Part shown: positions 47,992 to 57,632 of the stretch, piece after piece | Numbering within the stretch: the first letter of the stretch is position 1 | Layout of the letters: each line of letters starts with the position of its first letter | Made by a program: the position numbers and the translations under genes | Assembly (NCBI GenBank): GCA_002104935.1 | Contig: MCGT01000042.1 | Coordinates: 124,001-188,000, forward strand | Origin: Hesseltinella vesiculosa | Lineage: Eukaryota; Mucoromycota; Mucoromycetes; Mucorales; Cunninghamellaceae | Direction: 5' to 3' | Length of the DNA stretch: 64,000 nucleotides | Notes under the pieces: generated by a model | What the model saw: only the letters and a program-made list of their open reading frames with translations | Told to the model about the DNA's origin: nothing | Databases searched by the model: none

Positions 47992-49956
47992 ATGGTCAGC
48001 ACAGAACCAACTACAACCAAGAACGATCAAGTGGAAAGCATGGATGTTGAAGAAGACGAAATAGCGAAGAAGATTCGTTTGGAAAAGGAAGAAGCAACAG
48101 CTTTGGCCAATGGTAAGCAACGATCAGCTTGGAGAAGATTGGTTGAATGAAGATGATAACACTTAGTTTATAGATCTCAAGCGCAACTGCTCTTTATTGG
48201 AAAGAGCAGTAGACACCATTGAATCACGATTCACCACTCGAGTCTTGCGCACGCTGCCCTCCATCCGACGCCGGTTAACAGCACCTGTCTTGGCCCAGGT
48301 CATTCAAGAATGTTATGGTGCAGATGAACGCAAAATGGGCTTGCTAACAATACTTGGTCAGGTAATGTTTAATATTGGCTCAGAAAGAGAAGCGTGTAAA
48401 GACCACTCTGACCTATATTTTTGCTTCTTTGGCAGGCTGCTACGGACATGGAAATGGACCAGGACAGACGAACAATCTTGCCGGAAGTTGACATTTACTT
48501 ACATCTCAATGTCATTATCTACTTATTGGACAAAAATGAGCTGGAGAAGGTATATATCGTTGAGATTGTAAATAAAATGACTGACCTTCTTTTTGCCGGT
48601 TAAATCTAGGGAAAACGCTTGGTTGATGAAACAGTGGAGCGTCTTACTCCCTTGAACCGTCGTACTTTGGATTTATTGGCTGCTCGAGTTTACTTTTATC
48701 ACGCTCGATACTACGAGTTGACAGATCAACTTGCTGAAATTCGACCGTAAGTTGCCCCCCTCCTTTTTTTTTTCTTTTTATGAGGAAAATCATCTGATGT
48801 CTTCCTTTTGCCGGGCCATAGAATGCAACTAGCAGCTTACCGTACAGCTACCTTACGCCATGACGATGAAACACAGGTAGGTTTATATATGGTTCAAGAT
48901 AAATAGGATAGAATGGATTTGAGGGACGTACAACTGCTTGAATTTTTTTGATTTTTATTTTGTTTTGATAGGGCACCTTATTGAATTTGCTGTTGCGCAA
49001 TTATTTTTTGAACAACCTCTATGATCAAGCTGACAAGCTATTGTCCAAGAGCACGTTTCCTGAAAACGCTGGAAACAATCAAGCCGCTCGCTATGCTTAC
49101 TACCTTGGCCGTATTAAAGCCCTGCAATTGGATTACACTTTAGCCCATACCTACTTGACGCAAGCTATCCGCAAGGCCCCTCAGAATACCGTTACTGCTG
49201 GATTTCAGCAAACTGTAAAGATCCATTGTAGGTTTTTGATGTTCCTCATCATTTTATTTCACTAGGTTTACAAATTTTTCATCGTGGTCCAACTGTTGAT
49301 GGGTGACATTCCTGAAAGATCTATCTTCCGTCAGCCAGTGTTGAAGAAGGCTTTGGTCCCTTACCTTCATGTTACCCAAGGTACAACGAGGCGCGCACAC
49401 TTTCCTTGGTGACACTCATCATTTCTCTTTATTAGCTGTACGCGTGGGCGATTTGAACAAATTCCAAGAAGGGCTGGCGGAGTTTGGAGACGTGTTCAAA
49501 AAAGACAAAACGTACACGTTGATTCTTCGCCTTCGCCACAACGTCATCAAGACAGGCATTCGCATGATCAGTTTGTCCTATTCAAAGATCTCACTGCGAG
49601 ACATCTGTATCAAGCTGCATTTGGATAGCGAAGAAGACGCGCAGTTCATTGTTGCCAAGGCGATTCGCGACGGCGTGATTGACGCCACTCTTGACCACCA
49701 CCATGGCTATATGAAGAGCAAAGAGATTGTGGATATTTACTCTACCAATGAACCCCAGGCCGCCTTCCATCAGCGTATCAGCTTCTGTTTGAACTTGCAC
49801 AATGATGCCGTCAAGGCTATGCGCTTCCCTTTGAACGCCCATCGCAAGGAACTGGCCACAGCCGAGGCTGCTCGTGAACGCGAAAAGGAATTGGTGCAAG
49901 AAATTGCCGAAGGTGGTGACATGGACGACGACGATGACATGGACTTTTATGAATAA
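47992..49956 (+). CDS. RPN3: 26S proteasome regulatory subunit Rpn3 (PSMD3)
   Basis: Eight or so exons give about 490 residues, the normal Rpn3 size. Family landmarks include [80 protein letters not shown] and [20 protein letters not shown]. The PCI domain lies in the last exon ([36 protein letters not shown]). The acidic tail [11 protein letters not shown] matches orthologues. Rpn3 is a lid scaffold subunit of the 19S particle that helps position the Rpn11 deubiquitinase. The ATG at 47992 gives an acidic N-terminus before the first intron. All exons look intact. Confidence 0.93.
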
Positions 49957-50523
49957 AGAACCTTTGACTTCTCTCACTTGTTCGAGGGGATTGAGAAACG
50001 GCGTGTTGCACGCAACAAGCCAAGCCTAGCACTTCTTTATCTTTTTTTTTTTTTTTTTTTGAATTTTTCATGTCACGTTTTGAAAAATTACCCTTCTCCA
50101 CCGTTTTCCCTACGCAATTACCAAAATAAAATCTGTTTGAAGTAGTGTGACAGGATAGAATTCAAACTGTAGCCATAGTATAATTATGCGGTCATTGCCT
50201 GTAAATAAAACACGAGCACATCATCACAAAAAAAAGGATGCATCCAGGCTCATTGGGTGAACTTGGCTTTAAAACATGGCTAGTTGAAAGTACTAAGAAA
50301 CCTACTTTGCGATTCAAAGCGTACCCTCTTATTGTTATTTGGAACTCGAGGCATGTTTAACCATAATCACACACTCCCCTGCTGAATTGATTAAACACGT
50401 CGCAGATGTATAGCTGTGCATTCTGGTCGCCTGTAGGTGGACAGTTTTGATTGGCATCATACCCTCATATACAACCTACCCCTAAACGATACAAACAGAG
50501 CTTAACGAAATTTATTTGCACCC
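49957..50523. other. Spacer between convergent genes
   Basis: About 570 bp between the 3' ends of the Rpn3 gene and the Kelch gene. It contains a T tract (about 50042-50060) and several AATAAA-like words (for example near 50126 and 50205). No gene seen. Confidence 0.5.
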
Positions 50524-52607
50524 TCATGTTTCAATGGAAAAGTTTGTGATTTGAGGAAGGTAAGCGCATGAACTAAGCTCCAATATGTACAACTCATTAA
50601 AAAATTTCTTCCCATCATAGCCACCAAACAGAAATAAACGACTGTCATACAGGATCATGGAATGATAGCCACGAAAGGAAGGTCCTTTTCCGTAGACTTT
50701 ACGTACCTCCCAAGCCATGGTGACTGAAAAAAAAAAATGCATAAGCGGTGAACCGTAGCGCAACTCCGTCTCTCCGAACATACCCAAGTTCAGCAGCAGC
50801 AGATCTGTGCAATACTGTGAGCCATCATGACCACCAAAGACAAATAGATAGGATCCAACGCATACAGAAGCATGAGATAAGCGTGGTACGTGTGGATCAA
50901 TGTGGACAGGATGCCAGTGTTGCGTTTCGAGGTCCAACACATGGACATCCCCAAAGCATTCATGGCCATCACTTCCTCCAAAAACAATGAGCTTGTTTCC
51001 AACCAAGGTGCCACTGTGGTAGCCGCGAGGATTTGGTTGCGGCCCAGTTGTTTTCAATAAATTCCAAGTGAAGGTTTTCAAATTCAGAGCGTATAAATCA
51101 CTCAATGCCTGAATGCCGTCGCCACCTCCAAATATACACATGATGTCATTCCAAACGACAGCAACATGAGCTCTTCGTGCAGATGGGCGGAGTCCTTTCG
51201 TGACAGGCTGGTGCCAGGTCATAGTGACTTTTAAAATCCTATTAGCGTTCTTCTTTCTGAGCGGCTCGCACTGTTACCTGTATCCAATGCATAAAAATGG
51301 TCATGGTATTTTGGACCATCACCACCACCGAAAATGTAAATAACTTGCTCATGCACAACTGCAGAGTGAGCACGACATGGCGGTGGTATATCACCATACA
51401 TTTTAGGTTTCGACCATGTGAACGTGTCTGAAAAAAAAAAAAGGGTTTACGCTATCCAATCTCGTTGACTAGGCATTATTTCTTTTTACCTAGTTCCAGA
51501 ATATACAATGAGCTGAGACATGCTTTCGAGTCCATACCACCGAACACATACATCAGGTCGCCAACAACAATACTTGTATGCGCTCGCATGGGCTTAGGCG
51601 CGCCGCCATACACACTTGGCAGCGACCAGTACATAGCGGGGGCTGGAGCCTGCTCGTCACCACCGCCAGTTTGCGTCGTGTTCGTTTTTGTGCTTTGTCC
51701 CGAGATGCTAACACGTTTGTCATTTTTTTTGTACATGTTGCTGAACTCCGTCAAGGAAGTAGCTGCCGAAGGAAGGGATGGCGTCGTTGTCCCTGTTGCT
51801 GACCTCAGAGAAGCTACTTGGGATCGAGCTACCAAGAAAAAAAAAAAAAAAAGAGGTAGGTAAGAAAATCGCCATGCCACCCTCATCTATCATTTATAAG
51901 TTTACAATGGGTATTGGGATCAGTAGATCGAGCGCGGGTCATCGCTGCGGAGGAAAACGTTGAGGTTGTCGGGTAGAAAGCATCATCCCCAGCCGTTCTC
52001 GGGACTGTTGACAAACGATCCTGATAAGATCCCTCTGAAATGCCGTAGTTCTCCTTGTTTCCAATAGAATTCAATTGTATAGGAGGGTTGGTTATGACGT
52101 GGCTACTACGGTAGCCGGGTAAAGAGACAGATTCTTGCATTGCGGAGCTGACAGGCACGGCTATTCGTTTCATCGTCTCGCTATTAAGAGATAAAAAGCA
52201 CAGTTAACTTCTATCCAGACTGATATTTGCAGGGTATTTTCAGGGGAATAAAATAAAAAAGGGTCTTTTAAATCATTTTAAAGGGAGTGTCGGTCTGCCA
52301 AGGGAAGTTTAAAACAAAAAGAGGGAAGGATCAAGCGTTGGAAAGGACATTACCCTCTGGAGGTTGTCGATGATGAGGATGGTGAAATATATGGTCGAGG
52401 TAAATGTGGATTAGGCGTCTTGTATTGCTGCTGCTGTTTGGTAACGGTACTTATGTGGTGATGATTCGTGGACAAGGACCGTTTCACACGAGAAAAGAGA
52501 CTCGAATTGCTCCCACTGCTTCCGTTGCTGGACGAGCTTGCGAATGAAATGGTGGAGACGGTTCCATTCTCAGGTATTCGCCTACGCGGTCCAGTTTGTG
52601 TCATCAT
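50524..52607 (-). CDS. Kelch-repeat protein with disordered N-terminus
   Basis: About six or seven exons give an estimated 530-560 residues. The first 200 or so residues are Ser/Thr/Asn/Gln-rich with His and Gln runs. A beta-propeller of six Kelch repeats follows, each marked by a double glycine: YVFGGMD, YIFGGGDGP, CIFGGGDGI, IVFGGSDGH, FVFGGHDGS and FLFGGYDGK, with paired Arg/His motifs such as RAHTSIVV, RRAHVAVV and RGYHSGTL. Kelch propellers bind partner proteins; fungal examples include Tea1-type polarity factors and RngB-like proteins. No coiled coil or BTB domain is visible, so the cellular role is open. The ATG at 52607 is the first in frame. The stop at 50526-50524 follows NFSIET. 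Confidence 0.85.
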
Positions 52608-52959
52608 TACTCGAATATGTCTCACCCGAGTATTGGTTTTGTCAAGGAATCAAAGAGTGAAAGAGAAAGTATTAAAAAAAGGAGTTCAGACTCCCCAGAA
52701 AACTTAATCTCTTGTGTGACACATCTGGTCACGCTCCCTTCCTTTGGGAAAAGCTTCCCCTTTCCCATGTTGGTCTCCTCGATTTCCATATGCTCATTAC
52801 CATACATTGCAACAGTATCATACAGAAGGTGCTATAAAAAGAGAGCAGTCCTATTGAAATAAATTTAAAGCCATGTAATGAAACTATGAAGCACCCATCA
52901 AAAAAGGAAAATCCCCCACATTTTTTAATTCATTCTGGTGGATACACAAGGGGGAGATC
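52608..52959. other. Spacer between two minus-strand genes
   Basis: About 350 bp with no recognisable ORF. It should contain the Kelch gene promoter and the 3' end of the methyltransferase gene. Confidence 0.5.
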
Positions 52960-54168
52960 TCAGGCTTCAAACACCGTTTTAGCATTTTCTCGTAAAGCAC
53001 GGATATGGTCAGGTCCAACACCACAACAACCACCAATCAGGAACATTTTGCTATCGTATTTCTGAAGGCAGTGTAGCAAGTTGGAGGCAAAGTCGCTAGG
53101 TGGTAACTTCGTGTTAGGGACCCAACCTCGAGCTTCAGCGTTCCACACCTGTCCACCATCTGGGTATACCAACGTGGCCAATCCACGCGCTTTATTCCAA
53201 TTGACCAGCAAGGACACCAATGACGGAATGTACGTCATTTTCGTGCAGTTCACGCCAACAGCCTCAAACCCATCAGCGCCTGAGCTCTGCAACACCTCCA
53301 ACGCCTCCAGGAGTGGTGTACCATCAGAGATTCTGTCTTCGGACTGACATGAAAAAGACACACAAACTGGTGGAAACTGGCCGTCCTTATCCTTTCTATA
53401 CCGGTGCACCAACTTGCTGATCGCTTCGGCTTCCAATCTGGATGGCACCGTTTCAAATAGGATAAAATCGATCCCTGACTCTATGTAAAATTGTTAGATT
53501 CACATTCACCATACACATTTAATCTTGGCCAGCCAATTTCTCTTACAGTTTACCTTGTAATAAAATATCCAAGCGGTGCTGATGGAAACACACCAAATCA
53601 TCTACTGTAGCGTTGCCGTAATCGCCTGTGTATTCTTGACCACCTGCCAAATATGCCCCGTAGCAGCCAACGGAAAGGGCTACTAAGCGAGGCTGCACAT
53701 CATTGGCATGGGACGCTCTATACTCTTCTCGGGCAGCAACTGCCAATTGCACGCTTCGTCGCATGGCCACCTCTGCTTCTACTTCATTGTAACCAGCTGA
53801 CATAAAGCCTGGCAGGGTTGCTTGGTAACTGCAGGTTGTCGCAATGTTGGATCCAGCTTCAAAGTATGCAAGGTGCACAGCCTAAGCAAGAATTGAAAGG
53901 TAAAGGGATCATGTTAGCATGTCCATGCTTGCGTACCGTCATTCAAACGGGCTCTTTTCTTAGGGATTCTTCCTTTGTTTTACCTTGATCGATTCAGGAT
54001 CTTCAATTAAACATTTCGCAGACCAGAGCTTTCCTATGATGAAAATACGTGTGAATTGATTTGTTTAACGGGTTACGGGAGTTTACCAGACAGGTCCTTT
54101 TGAAAGCGATCCTCTAGTTCTGTCGCAAAGCCACCATCAAGCAGTAATGGATAAGGCAAGTTTAACAT
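52960..54168 (-). CDS. Homocysteine S-methyltransferase
   Basis: Four or five exons give about 340 residues, typical for Mht1/Sam4 or bacterial MmuM. The N-terminus YPLLLDGGFATELED is the substrate-pocket strand. Further landmarks are HLAYFEAGSNIATTCSYQAT, IDFILFETVPSRLEAEAI, VCVSFSCQSEDRISDGTPL, the zinc ligand in VGVNCT, and the paired zinc cysteines in GGCCGVGPDHI near the C-terminus. All three Cys ligands are present. The enzyme makes methionine from homocysteine using S-methylmethionine or S-adenosylmethionine as methyl donor, in the cytosol. The ATG at 54168-54166 sits just before the conserved start; the stop is at 52962-52960. Confidence 0.92.
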
Positions 54169-54519
54169 AGCAAATAAAAAAATAAAAAAGAAGACCGAAT
54201 AAAAAAGAACCAGCTAAAACAACTCTCGCTCTCGCCAAACTACACAAAGTACGGCATATCCAGTGTGCTGCAACCCAGCCACAACACCACATCTCCAAGA
54301 CACTCCAAACTACGCAATGCAAATCAGCTACAGTGCTATTCAACTCGTCCAAAGCAACAAGTGCCTGCCCAAAAATCCGCGATGGGTATATCAGGCGACG
54401 GGACAAAAAAACTCGCGTTGCTTAGAGCTGCCTTTCTTCTCAGTTTTATCTTTGCGACGATGAACTTTGGCAATGGTAACTAGGTTAGCTTTACTTCAAT
54501 TTTATTTCTCACTTTTTTT
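54169..54519. other. Divergent spacer upstream of the methyltransferase
   Basis: About 350 bp between the methyltransferase start and the plus-strand nuclease-like gene. Short frames on both strands are unrecognisable. The left part is presumably the methyltransferase promoter. Confidence 0.4.
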
Positions 54520-55587
54520 ATGCTTCTGCGCAAACCATCTATAGAATTGCTCACGTTCAGATTGCCATGGGACGAATTGCCTGGGGACGAATTGCCTGGT
54601 GGCGATCGACTAAGCAAAATTATTCTCAAATCCCAATCAGCAATTAATATCATCAGCCAGGCTATTCTTGATGTCCCAGCGGACACTTACACCATCACTG
54701 ACGGCGAATGGCCAACGGGCTTGCGATCGGATGTTGTCTATGAGCCTCACGCCGTCGTTCAAGAAGTTCTACCGCCAATCATAGTTGAGGTCCAAAGCAT
54801 CGTGGACGAAAAGTTTATGACACGCCTTGTCAAATATTGCCAATTTGCGTACGACAGGTATGGAATGCTGCCAATCGCGTTTATCATTTGTGTTGGAAAA
54901 GTCTTACCCGCAGCCTTGCTTTCGAAATTCACCCCACATGGTCAAATGCCCTGGCTGTCTGTTCTGGGGTCGTCCGACTTTTGGGCCAAAGGATGCTATA
55001 TGGTGACGAATCAAGGGCCACTTCAAGACATACGACATTCACCTGGACGCCATGAATTGTCGCCACTGCAAGCCTTGTCCTTGTTTTTATTGGAAAGGTC
55101 CCCAACCTTACACACCCATTCCCACTCTGAAGACCCAACGGTAATCAAGCTTTACACTGAATCTCGAAATCTCACCGATACCCAAGAGCAACATCATGAA
55201 CAATTTAAGGAAGTCATTGACGTAGTCTCATATAACAATACCAAAATCATCGAAAAAGCTGATGCCGCCCTAAACAATGTGCCTGGTTCTGAAGTTGCTA
55301 GGCATCTCCTAGCCAAAGCAATCGCGTTTAATGCTGCGGTGAAGCGCAAGTACTTGGGGGTTGACGATTCCGACGACGATCTTGAACCACTGCCTGCTGT
55401 ATCTTTCCAACCTCTTTTCTCCAGTGACCATGACGACATCCGATTTGTTGCAACTTACCGTGAAATGAACCCGGAACGAATCAATTCGAAGCGATGCCTA
55501 GACGAGGCCCATCGAGCCGGTCGCTGCAAGACTATCACAACCTCAGCTGGACTTCGAACGTTTTATAACAGAAAAGTAAAGAAGTGA
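54520..55587 (+). CDS. PD-(D/E)XK nuclease-like protein (Mucorales family)
   Basis: An intronless 355-residue ORF. Near residues 25-110 it reads GDRLSKIILKSQSAINIISQ, LRSDVVYEPHA and PPIIVEVQSIVDEKFMTRLV. The Asp of SDVV followed by Glu-x-Gln in VEVQ fits a PD-(D/E)XK active site in which Lys is replaced by Gln, as in Rpn/YhgA transposase-like nucleases. DFWAKGCYMV and a Ser/His-rich loop follow. The C-terminal half is more divergent, with an acidic DDSDDDLE patch and a basic Cys/Arg tail. I recall this as a multicopy family of unknown role in Mucorales genomes; nuclease activity is inference. A nearly identical truncated copy of the first third lies at 57339. A direct duplication of GACGAATTGCCTGGG occurs near its start. 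Confidence 0.6.
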   Translation: MLLRKPSIELLTFRLPWDELPGDELPGGDRLSKIILKSQSAINIISQAILDVPADTYTITDGEWPTGLRSDVVYEPHAVVQEVLPPIIVEVQSIVDEKFMTRLVKYCQFAYDRYGMLPIAFIICVGKVLPAALLSKFTPHGQMPWLSVLGSSDFWAKGCYMVTNQGPLQDIRHSPGRHELSPLQALSLFLLERSPTLHTHSHSEDPTVIKLYTESRNLTDTQEQHHEQFKEVIDVVSYNNTKIIEKADAALNNVPGSEVARHLLAKAIAFNAAVKRKYLGVDDSDDDLEPLPAVSFQPLFSSDHDDIRFVATYREMNPERINSKRCLDEAHRAGRCKTITTSAGLRTFYNRKVKK

Positions 55588-56560
55588 ATGGATACTGGTT
55601 CATTTTTTTTTACTGAACCTCAAAAGATAAAAATGACTTTCAAGATAAAGTACAGTATGTAGCAAATTAACCTACCCCCTGATGGCAAATCATTGCTATT
55701 CCTGGCCGTCGAGGATTGCCTCACTTCAATATTTTGTCACAGCGTTGGCAACTGTTTGGAAATCAACTGCAGGAGGTCCCAGATGCAAATAAAAAAAAAA
55801 CGGTCGGCATACTGTAAAAATTACAGGTTGAAAGATGGTTCCGTGAGAGGTTGGCATTTTGTGGTAATATTTGCAAGTTAAAAACCCTCAGTTTGCAGGG
55901 AAATCGAAGTCTGATTTTTTCCACTGTCCAAAAAAGGAAAACTTTGTTTAACGCGACAAAAAAAAGCGTGCAGTCAAACATCCAAAAAGGCGCAGCTGTT
56001 GAGGAAGTTGAAATCTTCGAGAGCATTCCATCCCAATATTTTTAATCCTTACCTGGTTGGTCTCCTACTCCTTGATTAAATAAGTTGGAGACGTGGTTAG
56101 CGTGGTCGGAGTATCAGATTCACGTGCACCGGATATGCTTGCGTGCAAATCAGACCTGGTTTGCGTGCGCTAAAAATTCTGTTACTGTATTTGCGATCGT
56201 TGCGGCGTACTCGCTATTGATCTCAACTTTAATTTTTTTTTTCAAGAATAAACAACATAACTGAATCTTATACGAAATTTCCAGCAGGATCGATGGATTG
56301 GTCTTCGAGAAAGGTTGTATTTCTTAACTCTGAAGATTTATGCAAGGTGTGTGAGTGACATCGAAACGCTTTGAAACGAAATAAACGAGGAGGTTCAGAA
56401 AATTCACGGATACGAATGTTACACTTAGCCTGGGATTGTCCAATAAAATCATTTTCTGTTTTTGGCAAAAAAAAAAGGGGGAAGTGAAAAGCCAACTTGC
56501 TTTTTTTAACACCTTTCTCTTTCTCTTCGCTATTTCTTAACATGACATCACACAGCGTTA
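55588..56560. other. Repeat-like spacer, no intact gene
   Basis: Contains words shared with 57806-57862 (TCCAAAAAAGGAAAACTT followed by AACGCG and a run of A with GCGT) at 55925-55965, and repeat R2 copy B at 56121-56174. Minus-strand 56582-56268 is open but unrecognised. Confidence 0.45.
56121..56174 (+). repeat. Dispersed repeat R2, copy B
   Basis: GTGCACCGGATATGCTTGCG, then TGCAAATCAGACCTGGTTTG, then CGTGCG matches 22868-22922 with one gap and a few substitutions. Confidence 0.65.
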
Positions 56561-56572
56561 CGCGCCTGGATA

Positions 56573-57006
56573 ATGCCTCCATTGAACGCTTTATTGAAAG
56601 TAACTGATCAAGTGCCCATCGCTCGCTGTAGTGATTGCAAATGTAAATGACCTCTAGTGCATTTTGAAGGACGCAGATGCTGGTACCTCACTTGCATCCG
56701 CTGCCGAAACAGTGCCACCCGCCAACGATCTCCCCTTCTGAAGCAATGATTAACTGGGATGAACTAGATGAATTTTATGGCCAGTTCCGTCACAACCCTG
56801 CTCTGCCTATCAATGTGCATCTTCCTGACAACCTTGTCGACTTGCCAGTTGGCGACATTGTGCGTCATTTCATTGTGCATCTCTATGAAACGTCTGGCTT
56901 CATGTTCTATTTGAAGCTTAAACATGACCTCTTCAAGACGCTCAGCTATCGCCTTTTACGCTTCCTGTACAAGCTCAAGCGAGTATTGACAACAAGTTCC
57001 AGGTAA
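56573..57006 (+). pseudogene. Cys-rich domain pseudogene with broken frame
   Basis: From ATG 56573 the frame reads MPPLNALLKVTDQVPIARCS, then DCKCK, an in-frame TGA at 56648-56650, then PLVHFEGRRCWYLTCIRCRN. The C-x2-C...C-x3-C-x2-C-R pattern looks zinc-binding. Soon after, the protein-like sequence continues in another frame: INWDELDEFYGQFRHN, LPINVHLPDNLVDLPVGDIV, RHFIVHLYETSGFMFYLKLK. So one nonsense codon and one frameshift separate parts of what was probably one protein: an N-terminal Cys-rich domain and a helical C-terminal part. The matching domain at 21792-22034 suggests a multicopy family. Function unknown. Confidence 0.6.
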
Positions 57007-57040
57007 ATGGGAAAAAAAAGAAATCCCGTCCTCGTTTACT

Positions 57041-57262
57041 TTTTGAAACGCTTTGAACTTTCCACAGCCAATCCTGGCACCCCGCTTGTTCGGCGGCCGA
57101 TTCAACCCGAGCAGCTTGAAACGCTTTGAAACGCTTTGAAACGCTTTGAAACGCTTTGAAACGCTTTGAAACGCTTTGAAACGCTTTGAAACGCTTTGAA
57201 CTTTCCACAGCCAATCCTGGTACCCCGCTTGTTCGGCGGCCGATTTATCCCAAAAAGCTTTG
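57041..57262 (+). repeat. 10-bp minisatellite flanked by direct repeats
   Basis: GAAACGCTTT repeats about nine times in tandem at about 57116-57205. It is bounded on each side by a copy of a 75-85-bp segment (CTTTGAACTTTCCACAGCCA, ATCCTGG..ACCCCGCTTGTT, CGGCGGCCGATT) at about 57050 and 57195. Single GAAACGCTTTGAAACG words also occur near 56361. Confidence 0.92.
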
Positions 57263-57338
57263 AAAGCTACACTTGTCTGCTTTTTGTCGGCTGATTAGCC
57301 CCGAAATGCCGATTGATCTGGTGTCCTTCTGATACAGT

Positions 57339-57632
57339 AGAATTCCTCATGTTCAGATTGCCTGGGGACGAATTGCCTGGTGGCGATCGACTAAGCAAAA
57401 TTATTCTCAAATCCCAATCAGCAATTAATATCATCAGCCAGGCTATTCTTGATGTCCCAGCGGACACTTACACCATCACTGACGGCGAATGGCCAACGGG
57501 CTTACGGTCGGATGTTGTCTATGAGCCTCACGCCGTCGTTCAAGAAGTTCTACCGCCAATCATAGTTGAGGTCCAAAGCATCGTGGAAGAAAAGTTTATG
57601 ACACGCCTTGTCAAAAATTGCCAATTTGCCTA
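57339..57632 (+). pseudogene. Truncated copy of the PD-(D/E)XK gene
   Basis: This segment matches 54542-54849 with only about five substitutions plus loss of one 15-bp duplicate and small changes at the ends. It encodes the same GDRLSKIILKSQSAINIISQ and VEVQ blocks and then stops at CAATTTGCCTAA, where the full copy continues CAATTTGCGTACGACAGG. The rest of the gene is absent. Confidence 0.9.
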
